Source of the DNA: Corallococcus sp. EGB
GTDB taxonomy: Bacteria > Myxococcota > Myxococcia > Myxococcales > Myxococcaceae
Length of the DNA stretch: 64,000 nt
Assembly (NCBI RefSeq): GCF_019968905.1
Contig: NZ_CP079946.1
Location: forward strand, 8,839,356-8,903,355
Reading direction: 5' to 3'
Below the pieces are notes generated by a model. The model did no database searches and was not told the DNA's origin. It was given only the letters and a program-made list of their open reading frames with translations. The position numbers were made by a program, and so were the translations under genes. Shown piece after piece: positions 39,303-47,729 of the stretch. Each line of letters starts with the position of its first letter. Within the stretch, counting starts at the first letter, position 1.

Positions 39303-39337
39303 CGCCCCGCGCGTGCGCGTGAACGACACGCGGGGCG
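39303..39337. repeat. GC-rich hairpin between divergent receiver and kinase genes
   Basis: CGCCCCGCG and CGCGGGGCG form a 9-bp perfect inverted repeat around a 17-nt spacer. No T-run follows on either strand, so this is not a typical intrinsic terminator; an operator or RNA structure is possible. Confidence 0.35.
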
Positions 39338-39422
39338 GGCCCCTGGCGGTCCGCCTGTTCGGAATCGCGAGTGAAACCGGGTGGGTCCGTTGCACCTGGG
39401 GGCCCGAGCCCCTACCCCCTTC

Positions 39423-42332
39423 ATGAACGAACCCATGAACCTCGTCGCTGACCTCATCGAAGCGAACCTGGACGCACTGGTGCGGCGCTTCGCGGAGGCG
39501 GCGCGCGGGCGGGAGAGCGCGCAGGGGCTGAAGCCGTCGGAGCTCATCTCCACGCTGCCGGAGTACCTGCACGCGGTGGCGGCCATCTGCCGCCAGGGGC
39601 CCACGCCGGAGCGGCTGGAGACGCGGGCGCGCCTGGAGGAGGCCCACATCAACCTGCGGCTGCGCGTGGGCGCCACGCAGGAGGACGCGACGGACGAATA
39701 CACGCTCCTCGGCAGGCTCATCCCCCAGCTCTGGGAGGACGCCCGGCCGGAGCACAAGCCCGAGGCCGCGGACCTCCGGTGTCTCTTCCAGCAGTTGGAG
39801 GAGGCCATGGACCACGTGGTGGTCCTCTTCTCCGGCTACTCCCTGGAGGACCGCCAGCGTGAGAAGCGCCTCCTGCGCCAGATGGACGCGCTGGCGCCCC
39901 GGGTGCTGCCGCCGCGCGCGGCCCCCCAGCGCGGGCTGGAGCCGCTGGTGGAGCTCATCGTCCGGGCGCTGGAGGCGGACGGGGCGGAGCTGTTCCTCGT
40001 GGACGCGGGAGGGCGGAGGATGATCCCCGTCGCGCACACCGCGCACGCCGTGCCGCCTCCAGGCCGGTGGGTGGACGCGCAGGGGCCGTCCTTCCTGGGC
40101 CGCGTGGCGCGCTCGGAGGAGCCGCTGGTGCTCGCGCAGGCGCGGGGCCTGGAGGACTTCGAGCGCGAGGGGCTGCACGCCAGCGGGTGGAGCACGCTGC
40201 TGGGCCTGCGGCTGTGGCCCCACGGCGACCTGATGGGCGTGCTGTGCGTGGGCTTCGCGGAGGCGCGGCCGGTGCCCCCACAGACCAGGCGCTTCCTGGA
40301 GACGCTGGTGGAGTACCTCTCCGGCATCCTCGACCGCGCGCTCTTGATGGGCCGGCTGGAGGAGGCGCACGCGCGGCTGGAGGCGTCTGAGACGCGCTAC
40401 CGGCTTGCCAGCCAGGCGGCCGCGGACACCGTCTGGGATTGGAACCTCCTGACCCAGGAGGTCACCTGGAGCGGGGAGACCCGCAGGCTCCTGGGCTGGG
40501 CACCCGAGCAGATGGGCCCCCGGGCGGACTGGTGGGTGGCGCAAATCCACCCGGAGGACCGCGAGCGGGTGACGCGCGGCATCCACGCGGCCATCCAGGG
40601 CACGCAGGCGCGCTGGCAGGACGAGTACCGCGTCCTCACCCCCCCGGGCGACGTCGTGCGGGTGCTCGACACGGGCGTCATCCTGCGCGACGCGGCGGGC
40701 CGGGGCGTGCGCATGGTGGGCGCCATGCAGGACGTCACCTCCCGCTGGGAGGCGGAGAACGGACACGAGGAGTTGCTCCTCGAGGCCCGGAGCGCGCGTG
40801 CGCGGGCGGACACGGAGCTGAGCCAGTTGCGCACGATGCTGCGGCAGGCGCCCGTCGCGCTCGCCATCCTCCAGGGGCCCGCGCACGTCGTGGCGCTGGC
40901 CAATGACCGCCTCTGCCAGCTGTTGGGCCGCTCCAGCGCCCAGGTGCTGCACCGGCCGCTGCTCGAGGCGCTGCCGGAGGTGGAGGGCCAGGGCGTCCGG
41001 GAGCTGCTGGACAGCGTGCTCGCCGCGGGGACGCCGTACCTGGGCCAGGAGCGGCACGCCCGGCTGGCGAGGGCCGAGGGCGGGGCCCTGGAGGACGCCT
41101 ACTTCAACTTCGTCTACCAGCCGCTGCGCCAGGAGGAGGTCGGCATCGAGGGCATCCTCGTCGTCGCCAGCGAGGTGACGGACGCCGTGCGCGCCCGCCA
41201 GCGGGCGGAGGACCTGGCGGGGACGCTGCGGGCCAGCGAGGAGCGCCTGCGGCTGGCGCTGGACGCGGCGGACATGGGCAGCTGGGACGTCGAGCTGACC
41301 ACGGGCAGGGCCACCTGGGACGCGCGCTTCCGCGCCCTGCTGGGCATGCCCGCGGAGGGCGAGCTGCGGCTCGACGAGGCCATGCGGTTCGTCCTGGACG
41401 AGGACCGGCGCCGGGTGGAGGAGGCGATGGAGGAGGCCGCCCGGCCGGGTGGCTCCGGCGAGTACGCGTGCGAGTTCCGCGTGCGGCCGCCCCAGGGGGG
41501 CCCGCCGGTGCGTTGGATTTTGGGGCGGGGCCACGTCCACTTCGGGCCGGACGGCCGGGCCATGCGCTTCGTGGGCGCGGGGCTGGACGTGACGCAGCGC
41601 AAGCTCGCGGACGAGGCGGCGCGCCAGCGCGCGGAGTTCGAGCAGTACCTGATGGGCATCGTGTCGCACGACCTGCGCAACCCGCTGAACGCCATCACCC
41701 TGGGCACGTCGTCCCTGCTGAAGCGCGAGGAGCTGAACGGTCGCGCGACGAAGGCCGTCCTGCGCATCCAGGCCTCCGCGGAGCGGGCGGTGCGGATGAT
41801 CCGCGACCTGTTGGACTTCACGCAGGCGCGCGTGGGCGGCGGGCTCCCGGTGAATTGCGAGGACCTGGAGCTGGGGGCGCTGGTGCGCCAGGTGGTGGAG
41901 GAGGTGCGGATGACCGCCCCGGAGCGGGACCTCCAGCTGTCGCTGCCGCAATCGGGCCTCCGCGGCTGCTGGGATCCGGACCGCGTCACGCAGCTGCTCA
42001 TCAACCTGTTGGGCAACGCGTTGAAGTACTCGCCGGAGGATACGCCGGTGGCGGTGCGCCTGTGGAAGGCGCCCGGCAGCGTGCTGCTGGAGGTGCACAA
42101 CGGCGGAGCGCCCATCGCGCCGGACGTGCTGCCGCGCATCTTCCAGCCCATGCAGCGCGGGGCGCCGGGCATGGACGCGGCGACGCGCAGCGTGGGCCTG
42201 GGGCTCTACATCGTGCGGACCATCGTGCAGGCGCACGGCGGCACCGTCGACGTGACGTCCACGCGGGAGGCGGGCACGACGTTCACGGTGCGGCTGCCGC
42301 ACCTGGACGCGAAGCAGGGGTCCGGAGCGTAG
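39423..42332 (+). CDS. Multi-PAS/GAF sensor histidine kinase with RsbRD-like N-terminus
   Basis: 969 aa, soluble; ATG at 39423 (or 39435). Residues ~1-130 resemble the RsbRD N-terminal four-helix sensor domain (LIEANLDALVRRFAEAARG, TDEYTLLGRLIPQLWEDA). A GAF-like domain follows (~165-300), then three PAS domains (~315-440 with VWDWNLLTQEVTWSGE; ~455-590; ~600-730 with MGSWDVELTTGRATWD), HisKA with phospho-His in MGIVSHDLRNPLNAITLG (~750) and HATPase (GNALKYSPEDTPVAV, SVGLGLYIVRTIVQAHGG). No membrane segments, so it integrates cytosolic cues. Orphan by position, but divergent from a stand-alone receiver. Confidence 0.9.
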   Translation: MNEPMNLVADLIEANLDALVRRFAEAARGRESAQGLKPSELISTLPEYLHAVAAICRQGPTPERLETRARLEEAHINLRLRVGATQEDATDEYTLLGRLIPQLWEDARPEHKPEAADLRCLFQQLEEAMDHVVVLFSGYSLEDRQREKRLLRQMDALAPRVLPPRAAPQRGLEPLVELIVRALEADGAELFLVDAGGRRMIPVAHTAHAVPPPGRWVDAQGPSFLGRVARSEEPLVLAQARGLEDFEREGLHASGWSTLLGLRLWPHGDLMGVLCVGFAEARPVPPQTRRFLETLVEYLSGILDRALLMGRLEEAHARLEASETRYRLASQAAADTVWDWNLLTQEVTWSGETRRLLGWAPEQMGPRADWWVAQIHPEDRERVTRGIHAAIQGTQARWQDEYRVLTPPGDVVRVLDTGVILRDAAGRGVRMVGAMQDVTSRWEAENGHEELLLEARSARARADTELSQLRTMLRQAPVALAILQGPAHVVALANDRLCQLLGRSSAQVLHRPLLEALPEVEGQGVRELLDSVLAAGTPYLGQERHARLARAEGGALEDAYFNFVYQPLRQEEVGIEGILVVASEVTDAVRARQRAEDLAGTLRASEERLRLALDAADMGSWDVELTTGRATWDARFRALLGMPAEGELRLDEAMRFVLDEDRRRVEEAMEEAARPGGSGEYACEFRVRPPQGGPPVRWILGRGHVHFGPDGRAMRFVGAGLDVTQRKLADEAARQRAEFEQYLMGIVSHDLRNPLNAITLGTSSLLKREELNGRATKAVLRIQASAERAVRMIRDLLDFTQARVGGGLPVNCEDLELGALVRQVVEEVRMTAPERDLQLSLPQSGLRGCWDPDRVTQLLINLLGNALKYSPEDTPVAVRLWKAPGSVLLEVHNGGAPIAPDVLPRIFQPMQRGAPGMDAATRSVGLGLYIVRTIVQAHGGTVDVTSTREAGTTFTVRLPHLDAKQGSGA

Positions 42333-42425
42333 GGGCGCGCGTTGCCCTGGAGTCCAGGGCGGCCGGTGGAGCACGCCGTCTCCCGCCGCGTCCTGTCGCG
42401 GACACCGCGTGCCTACGCTTCGCGC

Positions 42426-43109
42426 ATGCCCACGCATTCGACGTTGGAGACAAAGGCGGGCGGCGCGCCCTGGGTGGACGTGACGGTGCCGGTCCGCGAC
42501 GGGATGGTGCACTGGCCGGACAACCCGCCCATCGAGGTGCGGCCCTACCTGGCGATGGCGAAGGGGGACGCGGCCAACGTGTCGCACCTGTCGCTGGGGG
42601 TGCACTCCGGAACGCACGTGGACGCGCCCGTGCACTTCATCGCGGGAGGGATGGGGGTGGACGCGCTCCCCATCGACCGGCTGCTGGGGGACGTGCGGGT
42701 GCTGGAGCTCTCCAGCGGGCCGGCCATCACGGCGGACGCGCTGCGGGTCCACGCGCCGCGCCAGGGTGAACGGCTGCTGTTGAAGACGCGCAACTCCTCT
42801 CACCGCTGGGACACGTCCGCCTTCCAGCCGGGCTTCACCTACCTGTCGAGCGGCGGGGCGCGCTACCTGGTGGACGTGGGGGTGCGCACCGTGGGCATCG
42901 ACTACCTGTCCATCGCGGGCATGGACGAGGGCGTGGAGACGCACCGGCTGCTGTTGGACGCGGGGGTCTGCATCATCGAGGGCCTGGACCTGACGCGGGT
43001 GGAGCCCGGCGACTGGGAGATGGTGTGTCTGCCCTTGCGCTTGAAGGACGGAGACGGGGCGCCGGCGAGGGTGTTGTTGCGCTCGCGGGAGGAGGTGGGA
43101 CGGCCATGA
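42426..43109 (+). CDS. Cyclase-family metal-dependent hydrolase (kynurenine-formamidase-like)
   Basis: 227 aa from the ATG at 42426. Carries the cyclase-family metal site HSGTHVDAPVHFIAGG (~60) and the downstream IDYLSIAG and GVCIIEGLDL segments. Relatives include arylformamidase KynB, isatin hydrolase and uncharacterised polyketide-associated enzymes; all hydrolyse amide or ring bonds using divalent metal. No tryptophan-degradation genes are adjacent, so kynurenine formamidase activity is only one option. The gene is isolated among signalling genes and is convergent with a receiver gene (16 bp apart). Confidence 0.88.
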   Translation: MPTHSTLETKAGGAPWVDVTVPVRDGMVHWPDNPPIEVRPYLAMAKGDAANVSHLSLGVHSGTHVDAPVHFIAGGMGVDALPIDRLLGDVRVLELSSGPAITADALRVHAPRQGERLLLKTRNSSHRWDTSAFQPGFTYLSSGGARYLVDVGVRTVGIDYLSIAGMDEGVETHRLLLDAGVCIIEGLDLTRVEPGDWEMVCLPLRLKDGDGAPARVLLRSREEVGRP

Positions 43110-43125
43110 GCAAGCCAGCTCCCCT

Positions 43126-43536
43126 TCACCGTCCCCTGGCCTCGGTGCTCCCGCGCCTCACCGCCTGGTTCACGGCCTGGGTGAACTGGTCGATGTCATA
43201 GGGCTTCAGGAGCAGCTCAATGACATCCGGGCCGGTGTACTCCTGCGCGCCCTCGCGGTTGGTGGTGGTGAGCACGAAGGGGATGCCCGCGACGACCGGG
43301 CTCGCCGCGAGCTTCTGGAACGCGTGCCAGCTCAAATCGAACGGCACGCTGATGTCGTAGACGATGACCGCCGGCGCCACCTCCCGCACCAGCGTCGGGA
43401 AGTCCAAGGGCCCGCGCATGACGTCCTGCACGCGCACGCCCTTCGTCTGGAAGCCGGCCCCGTCCAGCACCTCTTCCAGTGCCTCGATGAGGTCCTCGCT
43501 CCCGTTGAGCACCAGCACGGTGGGTCGCTTTCCCAT
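43126..43536 (-). CDS. Divergent single-domain receiver protein
   Basis: 136 aa from the ATG at 43536. Receiver-like fold with degenerate motifs: the acidic pocket reads VLNGSEDLIEAL (one acidic cluster shifted), phospho-Asp candidate in VIVYDISVPFD, a Thr-rich strand FVLTTTNRE and Lys in LLLKPYD. An insertion after the Asp (FDLSWHAFQKLA) replaces the usual MPxMDG loop. It follows the large kinase gene on the same strand after 93 bp and is its probable partner. Phosphorylation competence is uncertain. Confidence 0.8.
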   Translation of the reverse strand: MGKRPTVLVLNGSEDLIEALEEVLDGAGFQTKGVRVQDVMRGPLDFPTLVREVAPAVIVYDISVPFDLSWHAFQKLAASPVVAGIPFVLTTTNREGAQEYTGPDVIELLLKPYDIDQFTQAVNQAVRRGSTEARGR

Positions 43537-43629
43537 GCGGAGAACTTGCGCCCTCCCGCTTCGGAGGAAAGCGGCTTCCCGCCAGCAGGTGTGGAGCACG
43601 CGACAGAGCGCCGGGCGTCCAGGCAGCCG

Positions 43630-45603
43630 TCAGGCGTTGCCCGACTGGGGCCCCGCACGGGGCAGCCGGACCCGGAAGGTCGCCCCCTGCCCGGGGGTGC
43701 TCGACACGGCCACCTCGCCGCCGTGCGCCTCCACGATGCGATACAGGCGGTACAACCCCAACCCCAACCCTCCGTAGTTGCGCGCGGGCACCGCGCGCTC
43801 GAAGCGGCGGAAGAGCCCGTCCACCCGGTCCGGCGCGATGCCGATGCCGTGGTCGCGCACCACCAGCGAGGCCGTGTCCGCGTCCGCCTGGACCTCCAGC
43901 TCCACGGGCTTGCCCGGACCGAACTTCACCGCGTTCACCAACAGGTGCGTCACCACCTGCCCCAGCCGCAGCGCGTCCCAGTGGCCCACCGCGGACGCCA
44001 CGTCGCGCACCACCAGCATGCACCCCGCGCGCGCCGCCATCTCCTCCGTGCGCATCACCACGTCCCGCACCACCTGCCCCAGGTCCACGTCCTCCAGGTT
44101 CAGCCGGGGCGCGTGGCTCTGCATCTGCGACACGTCCAGCAGCCCCTCCACCAGGTCCGCCAGCCGCTGCACCTGCCGGTCCGCCGCCACCAGCGCGCGC
44201 TCCAGCCGCTCCGGCGCCACCTGGCGCTCGTGCTTGAGCGCCGCCGCCGTCCCCTGCACGCGCAGCCGCAGCGCGGCCAGCGGCGTGCGCAGCTCGTGCG
44301 CGGCCACCGCCAGGAACTCATCCCGCACGCGCACCGCCTCGCGCGCCTCGCGGTACAGCCGCAGCTGCTCCGTCACGTCGCCGATGATGCCCGCCATGCG
44401 CACGGGCCGCCCCTGCGCGTCGCGGATGGCCCGGCCCCGGCTCACGCACGAGCGGTAGCCCCCGGCCTCGTGCTTCAACCGGAACGACACGTCGTAGGGC
44501 GTCCCCTGCTCCAGGTGCCGGGCCAGCGCGGACGCCACCTCGTCCCGGTCCTCCGGATGCACCCGCGCGAGGAACGCCTCGGAGGTGCCGGGGAAGTCCT
44601 CCGGCTTGAGCCCCAGCATCTCCAGCAGCCGCGGGCTCCAATACATGCGCTGGTTGCGCACGTCCCAATCCCACACACCGTCGTAGGAACCGGACACCAC
44701 CAGCCGGTAGCGCTCCTCGCTCTCGCGCGCGGTGCGCTCGGCCTGCTCCAGCAGCCCCACCCGCCGCTCCAGCTGGCGCACCATCGCGTAGAGGTGCTTC
44801 TCCGTGGACAGCTCGCCGGGCACCGGCGCGGGCAGGGGTCCCTCCGCGCGAGACTCGCGCAGCAGCGTGGCCACCAGCTCGTCATCCCCCTGCGTGCGCC
44901 GCACGAAGCCGTTGGCCCCCACGTTCGCGGCCATGCGCAGGTCCAGCTCGTCCGGCGCGGTGGCGTGCGTGAGGATGACCGGCACGCGGGCGAGCTTCGG
45001 GTCCTGGCGCAGGGCCAGGCACAGCCGGAAGCCATCCAGCCGGGGCATCAACACATCCGTCAGCACGATGTCCGGCGGATGCCGCCGCGCCAGCTCCAGC
45101 GCGGACAGGCCGTCCTCCGCCTCCATCAGCTCGAAGTGGAAGGGGGTCAGCGCCAGCCGCAGGAGCTTGCGGTAGACGGGGTCGTCCTCCACCAGCAGCA
45201 CCCGCAGCACGGCCCGGCCGCCCTCCGCCGCGCGCGCCTCCCTCGGCAGCGCCCGCCGCACCGCCTCCACCCGCGCGCCCAGGGACAGCCCCGGAGCAAG
45301 GAAGCCCGTCACCGGCATGCCCAGCCGCCGGAGCGCCTCCTGCTCGGCCGGCGGAGCCTCCGCCCAGAGAGACGCGCCGGACGCGGCCAGCGCCACACGC
45401 AGCGCGTCCAGGTGCTCCGCCGCCAGGGTCAGCAGCTCCCCCGCCACCAGCACCAGGTGTACCGGCGGAGACTCGCGCAGCGCACGCAGCAGCGGCTCCA
45501 CCCCCGCCGCCAGCAACACCCGCCAACCCTGGCCTTGGAACGCCAGGGACAGCAGCTCCCGGTGGGGGCCCGGGGCTTCGACGAGCAGCAGGGTGGGCTT
45601 CAT
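43630..45603 (-). CDS. Hybrid histidine kinase: pseudo-receiver, receiver, PAS, HisKA, HATPase
   Basis: 657 aa from the ATG at 45603. Residues ~1-120 look like a receiver fold without the phospho-Asp (LLLVEAPGPHRELLSLAFQ, LVLVAGELLTL); residues ~133-255 are a true receiver (LLVEDDPVYRKLL, Asp in IVLTDVLMPRLDG) although the conserved Lys position reads GFVRRT. A coiled coil and PAS domain (~290-415, VVSGSYDGVWDWDVRN) lead to HisKA with phospho-His in LAVAAHELRTPLAAL (~435) and HATPase (VNAVKFGPGKPVELE, GLGLGLYRLYRIVEAHGG). Upstream of, and co-oriented with, the divergent receiver at 43126. Divergent from the Fur gene. Confidence 0.9.
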   Translation of the reverse strand: MKPTLLLVEAPGPHRELLSLAFQGQGWRVLLAAGVEPLLRALRESPPVHLVLVAGELLTLAAEHLDALRVALAASGASLWAEAPPAEQEALRRLGMPVTGFLAPGLSLGARVEAVRRALPREARAAEGGRAVLRVLLVEDDPVYRKLLRLALTPFHFELMEAEDGLSALELARRHPPDIVLTDVLMPRLDGFRLCLALRQDPKLARVPVILTHATAPDELDLRMAANVGANGFVRRTQGDDELVATLLRESRAEGPLPAPVPGELSTEKHLYAMVRQLERRVGLLEQAERTARESEERYRLVVSGSYDGVWDWDVRNQRMYWSPRLLEMLGLKPEDFPGTSEAFLARVHPEDRDEVASALARHLEQGTPYDVSFRLKHEAGGYRSCVSRGRAIRDAQGRPVRMAGIIGDVTEQLRLYREAREAVRVRDEFLAVAAHELRTPLAALRLRVQGTAAALKHERQVAPERLERALVAADRQVQRLADLVEGLLDVSQMQSHAPRLNLEDVDLGQVVRDVVMRTEEMAARAGCMLVVRDVASAVGHWDALRLGQVVTHLLVNAVKFGPGKPVELEVQADADTASLVVRDHGIGIAPDRVDGLFRRFERAVPARNYGGLGLGLYRLYRIVEAHGGEVAVSSTPGQGATFRVRLPRAGPQSGNA

Positions 45604-45878
45604 CGGGGGGGACTTGAGGACGAAGGACGGGCGCGGGCGACAGGTCGTTCCCGGAAGGTGGGACCCCAACGGCCCGCCCCCAGGTGTGGAAAGGGCGCAG
45701 TCTCGTGACGGGGGCTCCTGAGTCAAGGCAACCCTTTGGAAGTGTTGGAAGTTGGAAGGCCACGGAGCCGGGAAACCAGCGGCTGGCCTGCCGCGTCACT
45801 GGTACAACCGGGCTACAGGTACACTTCGTTTGCAAGCGCGTGGGGACGTGGCGCGGCGGGTGTGTTATTCGACCGCCC

Positions 45879-46331
45879 ATGGGTGCCAAGAAAGTCACGG
45901 CGCAGGAGAAGCTGACCGGGTTCCAGGACCGGATTCGCGCCGCGGGGCTGCGCAGCACCGCCCCCCGCGTGGCCGTGCTGCGCAAGCTGGAGACCGCCAC
46001 CGCTCCCATGAGCCACGCGGACCTGGTGGAGGAGCTGGGGGGCGAGGGCTACGACCGCGTCACCATCTACCGCAACCTCACCGACCTCACCGAGGCCGGC
46101 CTCGTCGTGCGCGCCGACCTGGGCGACCACGTCTGGCGCTTCGAGCTCAAGCGCGCCGGCGCCACCGAGCACGCCAACAACCACCCCCACTTCACCTGCA
46201 CCGACTGCGGCACCGTCTCCTGCCTCCCCGAGGAGTCCGTGCGCCTCACCGCCGCTCGGGGTGTCCCCCGCGCCGTGTCGCAGCGGGCCGTGGAGGTGCA
46301 GCTGCGCGGCCTCTGCGACCGCTGCGAGTAG
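45879..46331 (+). CDS. Fur-family metal/peroxide-responsive repressor
   Basis: 150 aa from the ATG at 45879. N-terminal winged helix (LRSTAPRVAVLRKLETA, YDRVTIYRNLTDLTEAGLV) and C-terminal dimer/metal domain with HPHFTCTDCGTVSC and a terminal CDRCE, i.e. two CxxC pairs for a structural zinc. The family includes Fur, Zur, PerR and Nur; the two CxxC motifs do not decide among them. The gene is monocistronic, with 275 bp of divergent intergenic DNA to the kinase gene. I found no clear Fur-box palindrome upstream by eye. Confidence 0.92.
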   Translation: MGAKKVTAQEKLTGFQDRIRAAGLRSTAPRVAVLRKLETATAPMSHADLVEELGGEGYDRVTIYRNLTDLTEAGLVVRADLGDHVWRFELKRAGATEHANNHPHFTCTDCGTVSCLPEESVRLTAARGVPRAVSQRAVEVQLRGLCDRCE

Positions 46332-46533
46332 CCCCCACCCCTCGGCGCCCACCCGCTGACCGGCCGGCCAGGCGAGCCCCTGGCGATACATGTGCTCACT
46401 GGTAGGCGCGCGCCTACATGCGAGCTTCCACTCTCCTGACCCCGGGCACAGATTCGTGCTGGCGAAGGCGGGGCCCCGCCGTTCCGGCTCAAGGGAGCGC
46501 GCGGGCGCTCCGAAGGCTCGCAGGGGGATTGGG

Positions 46534-46911
46534 ATGGAAGCCCATCACACGTTGCTGGTCGTCGATGACGACATGGACATCCGGGATGCGCTCCAGGACG
46601 CGCTGGAGCTGGAGGGCTACGCCGTGCAGCTGGCGGCGGATGGGCTGGAGGCGCTGGAGCGGCTGCGCTCGTCGGAGCCCCGGCCACAGCTCATCCTCCT
46701 GGACCTGATGATGCCTCGCATGGATGGCATTGCGTTCCGCGAGGCGCTGCGCCACGAGCGCGCGTGCTCGGACATCCCGGTGGTGGTGGCCAGCGCGGAC
46801 CTGGACGTGCGCGACACGGTGGATGGCATGGGCGTGGCGGGCTACCTGCGAAAGCCGCTGGATTTGTCCGCGCTGCTCACCACCGTGAAGCAACTGTGTC
46901 TGCCGGTCTGA
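46534..46911 (+). CDS. Single-domain response regulator
   Basis: 125 aa from the ATG at 46534, with GGGGGATTGGG just upstream. Receiver motifs: VVDDDMDIRDAL, phospho-Asp in LILLDLMMPRMDG, Ser in VVVASADLD and Lys in YLRKPLD. It resembles the receivers at 38479 and 38869. No kinase is adjacent; the Fur gene lies 202 bp upstream on the same strand. Output by protein-protein contact is expected. Confidence 0.9.
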   Translation: MEAHHTLLVVDDDMDIRDALQDALELEGYAVQLAADGLEALERLRSSEPRPQLILLDLMMPRMDGIAFREALRHERACSDIPVVVASADLDVRDTVDGMGVAGYLRKPLDLSALLTTVKQLCLPV

Positions 46912-47033
46912 GAGCCCGCCTGCTCCACCTGCGGCGGGACGGGACGGATGCGAGCAGGGAGGTTGGCGGCGGAGCCCGGCCACCCCACCCTTGAGTACGG
47001 ACACGCAACGCATCCACGAAAGGGAGCGGGACC

Positions 47034-47522
47034 ATGAAGAAGCTCATCGTCGCGGCAGTGATGTGCCTGGGAACGGCTGCCTTCGCGCAGGACACCACCG
47101 GCACGCCGCAACACCCGGCGCCCAGCGCGCCCAGCGCGCAACAGCACAATGGCCCGTCCACGGGCTGGCAGGCCCAGGACGTGGGCCCCGCCATCGGCAA
47201 CACCGCGAAGAAGGTCGTTGGCACGGACACGTCCAAGGAGCAGGCGGACGCCGCGAACAAGACCGGCGTGTGGAAGGAGAAGGACGCCTACAGCCTGACC
47301 GGCACCGTGTCGTCCAAGCACAACGACAACGTCACCCTGGCGCGCACGGACACGCTGCCGGAGGCGAAGCTGAAGGTGCGCGACCAGACGAAGGTGACCC
47401 TGGACGGCAAGACCGTGAAGGCGAGCGCCCTGCCCGAGGGCGCCACCGTCCGCGCGAAGTTCCAGTTGGAGGGGAGCGACTCCGTCGCGCTGGAGCTGAG
47501 GGCGACCTCGCCCAAGCAGTAG
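47034..47522 (+). CDS. Exported hypothetical protein
   Basis: 162 aa, no family recognised. Signal peptide MKKLIVAAVMCLGTAAFA with cleavage before QDTTG. Residues ~20-85 are low-complexity, rich in Pro, Ser, Gln and Thr; residues ~95-160 look like a small beta domain (YSLTGTVSSKHNDNVTLART, KVRDQTKVTLDGKTVKASAL, VRAKFQLEGSDSVALEL), reminiscent of OB-fold-like or DUF5666-type periplasmic modules. AAAGGGAGCGGG precedes the ATG as ribosome-binding site. A strong intrinsic terminator follows 33 bp after the stop, so the gene is monocistronic. Confidence 0.85.
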   Translation: MKKLIVAAVMCLGTAAFAQDTTGTPQHPAPSAPSAQQHNGPSTGWQAQDVGPAIGNTAKKVVGTDTSKEQADAANKTGVWKEKDAYSLTGTVSSKHNDNVTLARTDTLPEAKLKVRDQTKVTLDGKTVKASALPEGATVRAKFQLEGSDSVALELRATSPKQ

Positions 47523-47554
47523 GACGGCCGGACAGGTTCGTCGCGGAGCCTTTC

Positions 47555-47596
47555 GCCGGGCCCGCTCCCCACCAGGGGAGCGGGCCCGGCTTTTTT
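47555..47596 (+). terminator. Rho-independent terminator
   Basis: A perfect 16-bp GC-rich stem (47555-47570 pairing with 47575-47590; arm begins GCCGGGCCCGCTCCCC), ACCA tetraloop, then six T residues. It lies 33 bp after the stop of the exported protein gene. The best intrinsic terminator in the window. Confidence 0.93.
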
Positions 47597-47729
47597 ACTG
47601 CTCCTTCAGGGGCGGCCGGTGCCCTGGCTGGGAAGGGAATTGCCCTCGCCCCAGGGAATGCATCACGGAAGCCTGCTCTCCAGGGCGGGTACGCCGCTTG
47701 CTTGGGTGGTGTGTACGCGTAGGGAGACC

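Noticed and set aside
39246-42944. Minus-strand open frame of about 1,230 codons opposite the multi-PAS kinase
   Set aside because: His/Arg/Leu-rich shadow; the plus strand has a full set of kinase motifs.
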